The notes below the pieces were generated by a model that was given only the letters and a program-made list of their open reading frames with translations, made no database searches and was not told the DNA's origin. A stretch of DNA of 17,945 nucleotides, taken from JBBTVP01 sp038063175. GTDB lineage: Bacteria > Patescibacteriota > Minisyncoccia > UBA6257 > 1-14-0-10-40-38. Each line of letters starts with the position of its first letter. Positions within the stretch are counted from its first letter, which is position 1. The stretch is from contig JBBTVP010000016.1 in NCBI GenBank assembly GCA_038063175.1, positions 1 through 17,945 of the forward strand, read 5' to 3'. This document shows, piece after piece, positions 7,332 to 13,631 of the stretch. The translations under genes were made by a program, and so were the position numbers.

Positions 7332-7715
7332 CTACCAGATTTCACACAGAAGTTCGCCTCCGACCTTCGCCCTTCTCGCTTCTTTTCCAGTCATAATTCC
7401 CTGGGGCGTAGAAAGAATAGAAATGCCGTATCCTTGTTTCACCTCACGGAGGTCTCGGTATCCAACATATTTCCGGAGCGATGAACGGCTCACAAAACGG
7501 GATCCCTCGATCGCACCTCGTCCGTCGCTATCATACCGAAGCTTGATTTCGATGATCCGTTTCGGCATGCGTCCTTTCTTTGCCGCAGAATCAACGTAGT
7601 TGTGTTTTGCAAGAAGTTCGGCGATCGCAAAATTTGAATTCGAGTACATTAATTTCACGAATTCTTTGCGCGCTTGCTGGGCATTCCGTATTCGAGTGAT
7701 GAGATCGGTGTACAT
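7332..7715 (-). CDS. rpsH: 30S ribosomal protein S8 (uS8)
   Basis: Binds the central domain of 16S rRNA and in E. coli also represses the spc operon. 127 residues (E. coli 130). The N-terminus has MYTDLITRIRNAQQA; the C-terminal signature GYGISILSTPQGIMTGKEAR and GGELLCEIW is clear. Spacers of 40 nt before and 42 nt after both carry octamer arrays. I see no obvious S8-site mimic in those spacers. Confidence 0.97.
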   Translation of the reverse strand: MYTDLITRIRNAQQARKEFVKLMYSNSNFAIAELLAKHNYVDSAAKKGRMPKRIIEIKLRYDSDGRGAIEGSRFVSRSSLRKYVGYRDLREVKQGYGISILSTPQGIMTGKEARRAKVGGELLCEIW

Positions 7716-7723
7716 AAAATCGG

Positions 7724-7747
7724 TTTAAATATTTAAATAGTTAAATA
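7724..7747. repeat. Three-copy octamer array upstream of rpsH
   Basis: Three exact-length units, TTTAAATA, TTTAAATA, GTTAAATA, directly head to tail, with the nearest end 8 nt from the rpsH ATG at 7715. Only base 1 of unit 3 differs. Confidence 0.8.
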
Positions 7748-7755
7748 TTCGCATA

Positions 7756-7941
7756 TTACCAGGATGATTTTCTAACTCCAGGAATTTCCCCTCGACCCGC
7801 GAGCTCTCGGAAACAGATCCGGCAAACGCCAAAGGTGCGCATATACGCTCGCTTTCGTCCGCAGCGAAAACAGCGCCGGACAATCCGGGTGCTGAACTTC
7901 GGTTTTTTGAGCGCGCGTGCGATCGTTGATTTTTTTGCCAT
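7756..7941 (-). CDS. rpsN: 30S ribosomal protein S14, zinc-binding type (uS14)
   Basis: Small-subunit head protein. The start is the ATG at 7941 (MAKKSTIARALKKPKF), giving 61 residues, the exact length of the zinc (type Z) form. Cys24, Cys27, Cys40 and Cys43 form the zinc ribbon. A longer open frame reaching to 8043 is only overlap with rplE. The C-terminal GEIPGVRKSSW is typical. It sits between rplE and rpsH in the normal order. Confidence 0.97.
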   Translation of the reverse strand: MAKKSTIARALKKPKFSTRIVRRCFRCGRKRAYMRTFGVCRICFRELAGRGEIPGVRKSSW

Positions 7942-7954
7942 ACGGGTTTTTAGT

Positions 7955-8473
7955 TCAATGCTCTTGCTTTGCGAGCGGAAATCCGAGCTCTCGATACATA
8001 TGAATCGCCTGCTCCCGAGGAAGCGCACGTTTCGGAATGACACTCACCTGGAGACCGAATGAAACTTTCGAATCTTCCTGGTTTACCTCGGGAAACACTA
8101 TATGTTCTTTGATGCCCACGGTCAAATTACCGCGAGAATCAACTCCGGAAATACTAAGCCCGCGGAAATCTCGGATACGGGGAAACACGATCCGGTTCAA
8201 CCGATCAATAAATTCCTTCATGCGTTTACCACGAAGTGTTGTGGAAATGCCGACCACTGCACCCTCGCGAAGTTTAAAACCAGCGATCGAGCGCTTCGCA
8301 GGATTCGTCCGTGGTTTCTGTCCGGTAATCAAAGCGAATTCTTTCATAATTTCAGGAAGCAGTTTGTCCTCAAAATGCGGCTGGCTCGAGAGACGGCCAG
8401 TCCCCGTGTTTACTACCACTTTTTCGATATGAGCGCGGACCTCGGTAGATACTTTTTCGTGAGTTTTCTGCAT
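7955..8473 (-). CDS. rplE: 50S ribosomal protein L5 (uL5)
   Basis: Binds 5S rRNA and the P-site tRNA elbow. 172 residues (E. coli 179). Signatures include IEKVVVNTGTG near the N-terminus, the ITGQKPRTNPAKRSIAGFKL block and GLSISGVDSRGNLTVGIKEH. The last part, SVIPKRALPREQAIHMYRELGFPL, is the expected C-terminus. Starts 4 nt after the rplX stop; no Shine-Dalgarno site. Confidence 0.97.
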   Translation of the reverse strand: MQKTHEKVSTEVRAHIEKVVVNTGTGRLSSQPHFEDKLLPEIMKEFALITGQKPRTNPAKRSIAGFKLREGAVVGISTTLRGKRMKEFIDRLNRIVFPRIRDFRGLSISGVDSRGNLTVGIKEHIVFPEVNQEDSKVSFGLQVSVIPKRALPREQAIHMYRELGFPLAKQEH

Positions 8474-8477
8474 AGGA

Positions 8478-8783
8478 TTAAATGGTCACCTTACACTTCC
8501 GACAGAATCGCAATGATTTTCCGCCTTCGTTCCGTGATCCAATGCGGACTCCTTTCGCACAGTTCGAACAAAACGGCATCACCTTCGCTTCAGCAATAGC
8601 ACGAGGAACCGTCACGGTCTCCCCTTTCTCGCCCTGTCGCTTTGGCCGACTGTGTTTCGTATAAAGATTGACGCCCTCAAGAACGACACGCCCTTCTTTC
8701 ACGAAGATCGCTGCCACCTTTCCTTTTTTCCCTTTGTCCTTACCAGCCATCACAATGGCGGTATCTCCGGTTTTTAATCTCAT
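8478..8783 (-). CDS. rplX: 50S ribosomal protein L24 (uL24), zinc-ribbon form
   Basis: Early-assembly large-subunit protein near the exit tunnel. 101 residues. N-terminal KOW segment KTGDTAIVMAGKDKGKKGKV, then the HSRPKRQGEKG loop. The C-terminal half keeps a full zinc ribbon, Cys72, Cys75, Cys94 and Cys97. The ATG overlaps the rplN TGA as ATGA, so translation is probably coupled. Confidence 0.97.
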   Translation of the reverse strand: MRLKTGDTAIVMAGKDKGKKGKVAAIFVKEGRVVLEGVNLYTKHSRPKRQGEKGETVTVPRAIAEAKVMPFCSNCAKGVRIGSRNEGGKSLRFCRKCKVTI

Positions 8784-9145
8784 AAAATTTCTTCAGCGAG
8801 TGCGAATACGCTTTCGAAACGCTCCTTGAGTTCGCGGGGAAGCGGGCCGAATACCCGCGTTCCTTTCGGCTCTCGTTTTTCATCAATCAACACAACAGCG
8901 TTTTCATCGAATCGGATCACAGTTCCGTCTCTCCGGCGAAGCGGGTTTCTCGTCCGCACAACCACTGCCCTTACTACGTCTTTCTTTTTGATCGGTTTTC
9001 TTGGCTCGGCGACCTGGACTGAAGTGATCACGATGTCTCCGATTCTTGCGTACCGTTTCCGGGAACCTCCAAGTACGCGGAAGCAGCGAACGATTTTCGC
9101 GCCGCTGTTATCTGCTACTTTGAGTATTGCCCGTTCTTGGATCAT
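8780..9145 (-). CDS. rplN: 50S ribosomal protein L14 (uL14)
   Basis: Intersubunit-face protein. 121 residues (E. coli 123). Begins MIQERAILKVADNSGAKIV and contains RYARIGDIVITSVQ and the signature block VVRTRNPLRRRDGTVIRFDEN; ends FGPLPRELKERF with a short tail. The 54-nt spacer before it carries a heptamer repeat array that resembles the one before tuf. No Shine-Dalgarno site. Confidence 0.98.
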   Translation of the reverse strand: MIQERAILKVADNSGAKIVRCFRVLGGSRKRYARIGDIVITSVQVAEPRKPIKKKDVVRAVVVRTRNPLRRRDGTVIRFDENAVVLIDEKREPKGTRVFGPLPRELKERFESVFALAEEIL

Positions 9146-9154
9146 CGTAATTAG

Positions 9155-9196
9155 TTAAATGTTAAATGTGAGAAGTGAAATGGATTTCCTTGTCGC
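9155..9196. repeat. Heptamer repeat array upstream of rplN
   Basis: Plus-strand units of 7: TTAAATG, TTAAATG, TGAGAAG, TGAAATG (9155-9182), then ATTTCCTTGTCGC (9184-9196). The same words occur in the tuf leader (15734-15768 and 15799-15833), including TTAGTTAAATG next to the start codon and ATTTACCTTGTCGC. Fills most of the rpsQ-rplN spacer. Confidence 0.6.
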
Positions 9197-9199
9197 TTT

Positions 9200-9457
9200 C
9201 TACTTTTCACTTTCCACACGCTCTACCTTCTTAATCACCTCTACCACCTTCCACCGTTTTTCACGGCTCAAAGGTCGTGTTTCCTCGATTACCACCGCAT
9301 CTCCCATCTTTGCGCTTCCTTCAGGATCGTGCGCTTTGAAGCGTAAATTTTTCTCCCACGTTTTACCGTATTTCGCGTGGGTAATGCGGTGGACAATCTG
9401 GACCACCACCGTTTTCTGCATTTTATCGGAAACTACTATGCCCTGGAGATGTCTCAT
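9200..9457 (-). CDS. rpsQ: 30S ribosomal protein S17 (uS17)
   Basis: Primary 16S rRNA-binding protein of the 5' domain. 85 residues (E. coli 84), OB fold. MRHLQGIVVSDKMQKTVVVQ and the C-terminal GDAVVIEETRPLSREKRW are family signatures. One nucleotide separates the rpmC stop from its ATG. Confidence 0.97.
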   Translation of the reverse strand: MRHLQGIVVSDKMQKTVVVQIVHRITHAKYGKTWEKNLRFKAHDPEGSAKMGDAVVIEETRPLSREKRWKVVEVIKKVERVESEK

Positions 9458-9458
9458 G

Positions 9459-9668
9459 TTATTTTTTTACTTTTTCACGATTCATCACCGTGAGTATCCG
9501 CGCGATGGTTTTCTTTACCACATGCATCTCACGAACGTTCTTCACCTTTCCGGCCGCGAGATCCCCTCCGAGCGTCCAAAGGCGATCCTTCGACTCGTGG
9601 AGCATCCGGGTAAGTTCAGTCGGTGCTTTGTGCTCAATATCTTTGAATGTGTCTTTCTGTTTTGCCAT
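9459..9668 (-). CDS. rpmC: 50S ribosomal protein L29 (uL29)
   Basis: Two-helix protein at the peptide exit, a docking site for SRP and trigger factor. 69 residues (E. coli 63). Mostly helical and charged; the conserved LAAGKVKNVREMHVVKKTIAR segment corresponds to the usual hallmark region around KNVREI and IARILT. Lies 11 nt after rplP and 1 nt before rpsQ. Confidence 0.95.
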   Translation of the reverse strand: MAKQKDTFKDIEHKAPTELTRMLHESKDRLWTLGGDLAAGKVKNVREMHVVKKTIARILTVMNREKVKK

Positions 9669-9679
9669 AGATTTATTTA

Positions 9680-10099
9680 TTAGTCAACGCGCTTTGAAAC
9701 CACACGCGTCTTAAATGGCAGTTTGTGTCCGGCGAGACGGAGCGATTCCCGGGCGATTTTATCTGAAAGTCCGTCAACTTCAAAAAGAATTCTCCCCGGC
9801 CGTACCGGAAACACGTAGTGATCTACCGTACCCTTTCCGCCTCCCATAGTGACTTCAGGCGGCCGCTTCGTGATCGGCTTATCGGGAAAAATACGGATCC
9901 AGACTTTACCCTCACGTTCGATGTGGTTTGTGATAGCCCGCCGTGCAGCTTCAATTTGCCGCGAGGTTACCCATGCAGAACCCTCGGCTTTTAACCCATA
10001 GGTGCCATAGGAAATGATGGCACCACGGCCTTCAAACGCTCGGTTCTTCGAGCGGCCCTTCTGCCATTTTCGGTGTTTTACTTTCTTGGGGAGTAGCAT
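9680..10099 (-). CDS. rplP: 50S ribosomal protein L16 (uL16)
   Basis: Contacts A-site tRNA and 5S rRNA; needed for late 50S assembly. 139 residues (E. coli 136). Begins MLLPKKVKHRKWQKGR and shows GTYGLKAEGSAWVTSRQIEAAR and the KGTVDHYVFPVRPGRILFE signature. The residue matching the hydroxylated Arg81 of E. coli appears to be Thr in the PPEVTMGGGKG loop. The upstream spacer holds a two-unit octamer array 8 nt from the ATG. Confidence 0.97.
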   Translation of the reverse strand: MLLPKKVKHRKWQKGRSKNRAFEGRGAIISYGTYGLKAEGSAWVTSRQIEAARRAITNHIEREGKVWIRIFPDKPITKRPPEVTMGGGKGTVDHYVFPVRPGRILFEVDGLSDKIARESLRLAGHKLPFKTRVVSKRVD

Positions 10100-10107
10100 A
10101 TTACGAA

Positions 10108-10123
10108 TATAAATATTTAAATA
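10108..10123. repeat. Two-copy octamer array upstream of rplP
   Basis: TATAAATA followed by TTTAAATA on the plus strand, 8 nt upstream of the rplP ATG at 10099 in a 38-nt spacer. Same unit and same distance as the arrays before rpsH and rpsC. Confidence 0.65.
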
Positions 10124-10137
10124 TCACAGTTGAGATA

Positions 10138-10821
10138 TTATTTTCCGCGTTCAAACACCTCGCCCTTATACACCCATACTTTTACGCCGACGGTTCCATA
10201 GCTTGAAAAAGCGGTTGCTTCACCGTAATCAATGTTTGCACGGAGCGTCTGAAGCGGTAGCTTTCCGCGCGAGAGCATCTCGCGCCGGGAAATTTCTGCT
10301 CCGTCAATGCGTCCGGAAAGTTTCACTTTCGCCCCCTGCACATCTCGGTTTTGCATCACGAACTCGAGATACCGCTTCATGGTCCGCCGACCAGACATTC
10401 TTTTTTCAAGATCCCACGCAATGGATTGCGCAACGTATTGAGCCGAAACTTCAGAACGCCGGAGTTCTTCAATATTCAGACTCACTGATGCAGTCCGTTT
10501 CGGATCCCCACGCTTCACAAAAATCGCCCGGAGTTTCGCCTCGATTGCCTTCACGAGCTCCTCGATTCCCTTTCCGCCACGTCCGATCACTAAACCCGGT
10601 TTCGCAACTTTAATGAATACACGGAATGCGTTTGCTTTGACCGCTACCCGCTCAATTTCAATACGGACGATTCCTGCGGGTGTCACTCGGTCGCGGATCA
10701 CCTTCCGGATCGCTTCATCTTCCTCAAGAGACGCCTTGAAGTTACCGTTCGTCCACCAACGGCTCTTCCAGTTTTCAATTATGCCAAGCCGAAGTGAATT
10801 CGGCCGAATCTTTTGTCCCAT
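10138..10821 (-). CDS. rpsC: 30S ribosomal protein S3 (uS3)
   Basis: MRNA-entry protein of the 30S head. 227 residues (E. coli 233). MGQKIRPNSLRLG opens the protein; the type II KH domain has GRGGKG at 80-85; the C-terminal domain contains AQYVAQSIAWDLEKR, RRTMKRYLEFVMQ and GAKVKLSGRIDGAEISRREM. It ends soon after the VGVKVWVYKGEV strand without a long tail. The spacer before it carries three octamer units and no Shine-Dalgarno site. Confidence 0.98.
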   Translation of the reverse strand: MGQKIRPNSLRLGIIENWKSRWWTNGNFKASLEEDEAIRKVIRDRVTPAGIVRIEIERVAVKANAFRVFIKVAKPGLVIGRGGKGIEELVKAIEAKLRAIFVKRGDPKRTASVSLNIEELRRSEVSAQYVAQSIAWDLEKRMSGRRTMKRYLEFVMQNRDVQGAKVKLSGRIDGAEISRREMLSRGKLPLQTLRANIDYGEATAFSSYGTVGVKVWVYKGEVFERGK

Positions 10822-10828
10822 GGTTATA

Positions 10829-10852
10829 TTTAAATATTTAAATATTTAAATG
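10829..10852. repeat. Three-copy octamer array upstream of rpsC
   Basis: TTTAAATA, TTTAAATA, TTTAAATG directly repeated on the plus strand, nearest end 7 nt from the rpsC ATG at 10821. It fills most of the 40-nt rplV-rpsC spacer and is the cleanest copy of the family. Confidence 0.85.
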
Positions 10853-10861
10853 TTAGTTTGT

Positions 10862-11368
10862 TCATACGGATTTTCTCCGGAATATGCGCCTCAGGAACCC
10901 GCTCTGTTCCTTGGGTCGTTCCACTTTCCCCCCATCCTGCTTTGCTTTTGCTTCTGCACGGATCTTTTTTCGCTTCTCAAGGTTCTTTTCCTTTTTCGGA
11001 GAAGGCATAAATGTGAACCGTGAAGAAACTGCGGTTTTTTCAGCGAGCGTGATGGTAATGTGGCTCATAATTTTATGAATTGGCGTTGCGCGGCCCATAG
11101 CGCGCGGCAAAGATCGCTTAAGAATCGGACCCTGATCCACGCGGATAGCCGAGACCACGAGCGCATCCGGATTCATCTTCGCGTTCGTTTTCGCGTTTGC
11201 GATCGCCGAGCGGAGTAATTTCAAAAGCGGCTCGCTCGCGCGCTGCGACCGAAGCATAAGCTGCGCCTCTGCTTCGTGAATCGGCAGACCTCTCAAGGTA
11301 TTCGCAATAAGCCGGACTTTCCGGGGTGCAATGTGGAGATACCTAAGCGTTGCCGTTTGTTCTTTCAT
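10862..11368 (-). CDS. rplV: 50S ribosomal protein L22 (uL22) with a long basic tail
   Basis: Lines the exit tunnel with its extended loop. 168 residues against about 110 in E. coli. Core: LRYLHIAPRKVRLIANTLRG, NAKTNAKMNPDALVVSAIRV, the tunnel loop around GPILKRSLPRAMGRATPIHK and SHITITL. From about residue 118 there is a Lys/Arg/Glu-rich extension of some 50 residues (KKEKNLEKRKKIRAEAKAKQ and on) that is probably flexible. The ATG at 11368 is built partly from the end of an inverted-repeat element that occupies the whole spacer from rpsS. Confidence 0.97.
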   Translation of the reverse strand: MKEQTATLRYLHIAPRKVRLIANTLRGLPIHEAEAQLMLRSQRASEPLLKLLRSAIANAKTNAKMNPDALVVSAIRVDQGPILKRSLPRAMGRATPIHKIMSHITITLAEKTAVSSRFTFMPSPKKEKNLEKRKKIRAEAKAKQDGGKVERPKEQSGFLRRIFRRKSV

Positions 11369-11372
11369 CCCG

Positions 11373-11462
11373 TTAGAAGCAGGTCGTCATAAGACGACCG
11401 TGGTTAATGAAGCCGGATGCGTACATCATCTCGTTTTTTATTTTAGTAGTTTCGTGTTTCAT
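11373..11462 (-). CDS. Possible 29-residue leader peptide ahead of rplV
   Basis: ATG at 11462 opens a 29-codon frame (begins MKHETTKIKNEMMYAS, ends GRLMTTCF) with TAA 4 nt before the rplV ATG. It lies entirely within the inverted-repeat element. There is no Shine-Dalgarno site (though neighbours lack one too) and I recognise no homologue. Its translation would open the outer stem that hides the rplV start. A chance open frame of this length is quite possible. Confidence 0.25.
   Translation of the reverse strand: MKHETTKIKNEMMYASGFINHGRLMTTCF
11382..11399 (-). promoter_or_regulatory. Inner hairpin of the rpsS-rplV element
   Basis: GGTCGTC and GACGACC form a perfect 7-bp stem with a 4-nt loop, directly inside the outer 13-bp stem on the rplV side. 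Together they would enclose the rplV start in folded RNA. Confidence 0.5.
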
Positions 11463-11489
11463 AGGTTGATTACTTCTAACGGGATTTCA

Positions 11490-11822
11490 TTATTTCTTCT
11501 CCGGTGCGACCGCTTTCGCCTTTTCTGTCTCGGCGGCTTTCTGTGATGCCTCGAGTTCGCGCTGCATCTTTCCTCCGTGCTTTACGAATTTCCGTGTGGG
11601 AGAAAATTCCCCGAGCCGGTGACCCACCATTTCTTCCTTAACCGAAACTTCAATAAAGTCCTTGCCGTTGTGGACGCCAAAGACAAATCCCACCATTTCA
11701 GGAGAAATTTCCGAAGCGCGTGACCAGGTTTTTACCACGGTCCGGTCACCCGACTTCAGTTTCGAAATTTTTTGGAGCAATCGCTTATCTACAAAGGGCT
11801 CCTTTTTTCCTGATCGTGACAT
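11490..11822 (-). CDS. rpsS: 30S ribosomal protein S19 (uS19)
   Basis: 30S head protein that contacts the 50S through bridge B1. 110 residues (E. coli 92). MSRSGKKEPFVDKRLLQKI, then VVKTWSRASEISPEMVGF and the signature GHRLGEFSPTRKFVKHGG. The extra length is an Ala/Glu/Lys tail after residue about 90. The octamer array upstream ends 10 nt before the ATG. The stop is followed after 4 nt by the inverted-repeat element. Confidence 0.97.
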   Translation of the reverse strand: MSRSGKKEPFVDKRLLQKISKLKSGDRTVVKTWSRASEISPEMVGFVFGVHNGKDFIEVSVKEEMVGHRLGEFSPTRKFVKHGGKMQRELEASQKAAETEKAKAVAPEKK

Positions 11823-11832
11823 AGCTCTAAAA

Positions 11833-11856
11833 TTTAAATATTTAAAGATTTAAATA
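11833..11856. repeat. Three-copy octamer array upstream of rpsS
   Basis: TTTAAATA, TTTAAAGA, TTTAAATA head to tail on the plus strand, nearest end 10 nt from the rpsS ATG at 11822. One base differs in the middle unit. Confidence 0.8.
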
Positions 11857-11867
11857 TAATCTGAATG

Positions 11868-12701
11868 TTATCGTACTTTCGGCCGGCGCGTAAGAATGAA
11901 TTTACCCGACCATTTTTTCCGATTCCGGGTCTTCCTGCCACCGGTGATCTTGCCCCAGCGGGTCTTCGGACGCTTGGTACCGCGCGGCTGTTTACCCTCA
12001 CCACCGCCGTAGGGGTGGTCAACTGGGTTCATGACAGAGCCGCGGACGGTCGGCCGCACGCCGAGCCACCGGTTTCTGCCTGCTTTCCCGAGGTTCGTCA
12101 GATTGTAATCGGGATTCGAAACTTGTCCAAGTGTCGCAAGCCCGGCAGATGAAACCTGGCGGACTTCCTTCGAAGCAAGCCGAAGGGTGGTTGTTCCTCC
12201 TTCCTGCGCCAATACTTCGGCATATGATCCTGCTGAACGAGCAAGTCGGCCGCCGCCGCCAACTTTTAATTCAACATTACTCACAAAATAACCAAGCGGA
12301 ACGTTTTTCAGAGGCATCCGGTTTCCGAGCTTGAGCGTCGGGTTCTCGGCAGAAACTATTTCGTCGTTCACTTTAAGATCCTTCACTGCAAGGACATAAC
12401 TGCGCATGCCATCACGGTAGATAATGCGCGCAATGAACGCACTCCGGTACGGGTCGTATTCGATTGCTTCGACGCGTGCCGGAATGTTCATGCGGTTCTG
12501 AACGAAATCAACCATGCGGTAAATCTTCTTCACTCCTCCGCCCTGGTGGCGTACCGTAATCACGCCGCGGTGATTTCTTCCCGCGTTCGTGCGAAGCCGC
12601 TTGGTGTGCGATTTCATCCGCTCTTTCGTCGTCACGAATGACCGGTAATCAATGCCAGTCATTTGGCGACGCGATGGCGATGTTGGTTTATAAGTCTTCA
12701 T
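11868..12701 (-). CDS. rplB: 50S ribosomal protein L2 (uL2)
   Basis: Core peptidyl-transferase-region protein, needed for subunit joining. 277 residues (E. coli 273). MKTYKPTSPSRRQMTG start, NHRGVITVRHQGGGVKK, VSNVELKVGGGGRLARSAGS and WLGVRPTVRGSVMNPVDHPY followed by GGGEG. The first His of the usual DHPHGGGEG is kept, while the second is Tyr (DHPYGGGEG). C-terminus KTRWGKITGGRKTRNRKKW is normal. 5 nt after rplW. Confidence 0.98.
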   Translation of the reverse strand: MKTYKPTSPSRRQMTGIDYRSFVTTKERMKSHTKRLRTNAGRNHRGVITVRHQGGGVKKIYRMVDFVQNRMNIPARVEAIEYDPYRSAFIARIIYRDGMRSYVLAVKDLKVNDEIVSAENPTLKLGNRMPLKNVPLGYFVSNVELKVGGGGRLARSAGSYAEVLAQEGGTTTLRLASKEVRQVSSAGLATLGQVSNPDYNLTNLGKAGRNRWLGVRPTVRGSVMNPVDHPYGGGEGKQPRGTKRPKTRWGKITGGRKTRNRKKWSGKFILTRRPKVR

Positions 12702-12706
12702 AGTGG

Positions 12707-12985
12707 CTATTGCGGAAGGATATCTAATTTTTGACCCGCCACAAGAGTGACAATCGCTTTCCGGTATCCAGCGCGAACTCCGACGCTTCGGCCAAAGTGC
12801 CGAGTCTTCGGTCGGGTGTTTATCACGTGGACGCGGTCAACTTTCACTTTGTACGCCTCGGTAACCGCTTTTCCGATTTCCTGCTTGGTTGCTCCCTTTT
12901 CTACAAGAAATACATATTTCCCCGTCTCCGCATTCGCGGTGGATTTCTCGGTAATGATGGGGTGCTTCAAAATAAATTTAGCCAT
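12707..12985 (-). CDS. rplW: 50S ribosomal protein L23 (uL23)
   Basis: Exit-tunnel rim protein and docking site for trigger factor and SRP. 92 residues (E. coli 100). KHPIITEKSTANAETGKYVF is the N-terminal signature; VDRVHVINTRPKTRHFGRSVG and the final YRKAIVTL strand follow. Tight spacing: 4 nt after rplD, 5 nt before rplB. Confidence 0.97.
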   Translation of the reverse strand: MAKFILKHPIITEKSTANAETGKYVFLVEKGATKQEIGKAVTEAYKVKVDRVHVINTRPKTRHFGRSVGVRAGYRKAIVTLVAGQKLDILPQ

Positions 12986-12989
12986 AGCA

Positions 12990-13619
12990 TTAAATTTTCA
13001 GTTCCTCGACTGCCTTCCGTTCGATTAAAATACTCCGGTGACCCAAGAGATCTTCCACATTAATGGAGCGCGGATCAACGCTCTTCACGCTTGGAATATT
13101 TGCAGACGCTCGGTAGATGACCCGGTTCCCTTCGGCAGGAATGAGAAGTGCGGAAAGCTTTCCTGCTTTCGGTGCCTTGAGGAACGTGCGAAGTACGCCC
13201 GCGAGTTCTTTTGTTTTCGGAGCGCTTAAGGTAATCACCTCAATAATTTTCAGATCACCACCCGCGAATTTTTTCGAAACTACACTCCGGATCGCGGCAG
13301 TACGCATTTTCTTATTGATCTTCAGTGTATAGCTCTTGTCGTTCCTGGGTCCGTGAGTCACACCGCCTCCCTTCCAGATCGGAGAGCGGATCGAACCGTG
13401 TCGCGCCCGACCGGTCCCCTTCTGCCTCCATGGTTTCTTTCCACCACCCGAGACTTCACCACGGGTCTTCGCGTGCGCGAGCGGACTTCTCCGGTTTCCA
13501 AGCTGTGCCAAGAGTGCCTGGCGAACGAGATCCGGATTCCAGCGCGCACCAAAAATCTCGGGGCGGAGTTCCATCTCCCCGACTTCTTTTCCTTCGATGC
13601 TGTAGACCGGAGCTTTCAT
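12990..13619 (-). CDS. rplD: 50S ribosomal protein L4 (uL4)
   Basis: Early 50S assembly protein with a tunnel-reaching loop; in E. coli it represses its own S10 operon by attenuation. 209 residues (E. coli 201). Shows RRSPLAHAKTRGEVSGGGKK, PWRQKGTGRARHGSIRSPIW and the GGGVTHGPRNDKSYTLKINKK loop, then the C-terminal Rossmann-like part ending in SILIERKAVEEL. It lies 12 nt after rplC, so it shares the transcript that begins with the rplC leader. Confidence 0.97.
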   Translation of the reverse strand: MKAPVYSIEGKEVGEMELRPEIFGARWNPDLVRQALLAQLGNRRSPLAHAKTRGEVSGGGKKPWRQKGTGRARHGSIRSPIWKGGGVTHGPRNDKSYTLKINKKMRTAAIRSVVSKKFAGGDLKIIEVITLSAPKTKELAGVLRTFLKAPKAGKLSALLIPAEGNRVIYRASANIPSVKSVDPRSINVEDLLGHRSILIERKAVEELKI

Positions 13620-13631
13620 GTTTCAAAATTA

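Larger units (their letters stand above)
11367..11485. mobile_element. MITE-like inverted-repeat insertion between rpsS and rplV
   Basis: Perfect 13-bp inverted repeats bound the spacer: ATCCCGTTAGAAG (11367-11379) and CTTCTAACGGGAT (11473-11485). On the mRNA strand the element is flanked by a direct repeat GAA (or ATGAA, since AT is shared with the repeat end). Removing the element and one repeat copy leaves TAATGAAAGAACAA, where the rpsS stop TAA and the rplV start ATG overlap and the rplV N-terminus (MKEQT) is unchanged. This is what an insertion with target duplication predicts. No transposase fits in 119 bp, so it would be non-autonomous. An inner hairpin lies at 11382-11399. Confidence 0.65.

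Noticed and set aside
7942..8043. N-terminal extension of rpsN
   Set aside because: These codons overlap the end of rplE in another frame, and the 61-residue form is the exact type Z length.
11380..11430. Plus-strand resemblance to the 3' end of 23S rRNA (AAGACGACC ... GCCGGATGCGTA)
   Set aside because: The match is short, gapped and recalled from memory, and on the strand that is not transcribed with the operon, so I do not claim an rRNA fragment or mimic. A search against this genome's 23S rRNA would decide.
7301..11856. Octamer arrays as a CRISPR
   Set aside because: Units are 8 nt, adjacent without spacers, and scattered among genes; there are no cas genes.
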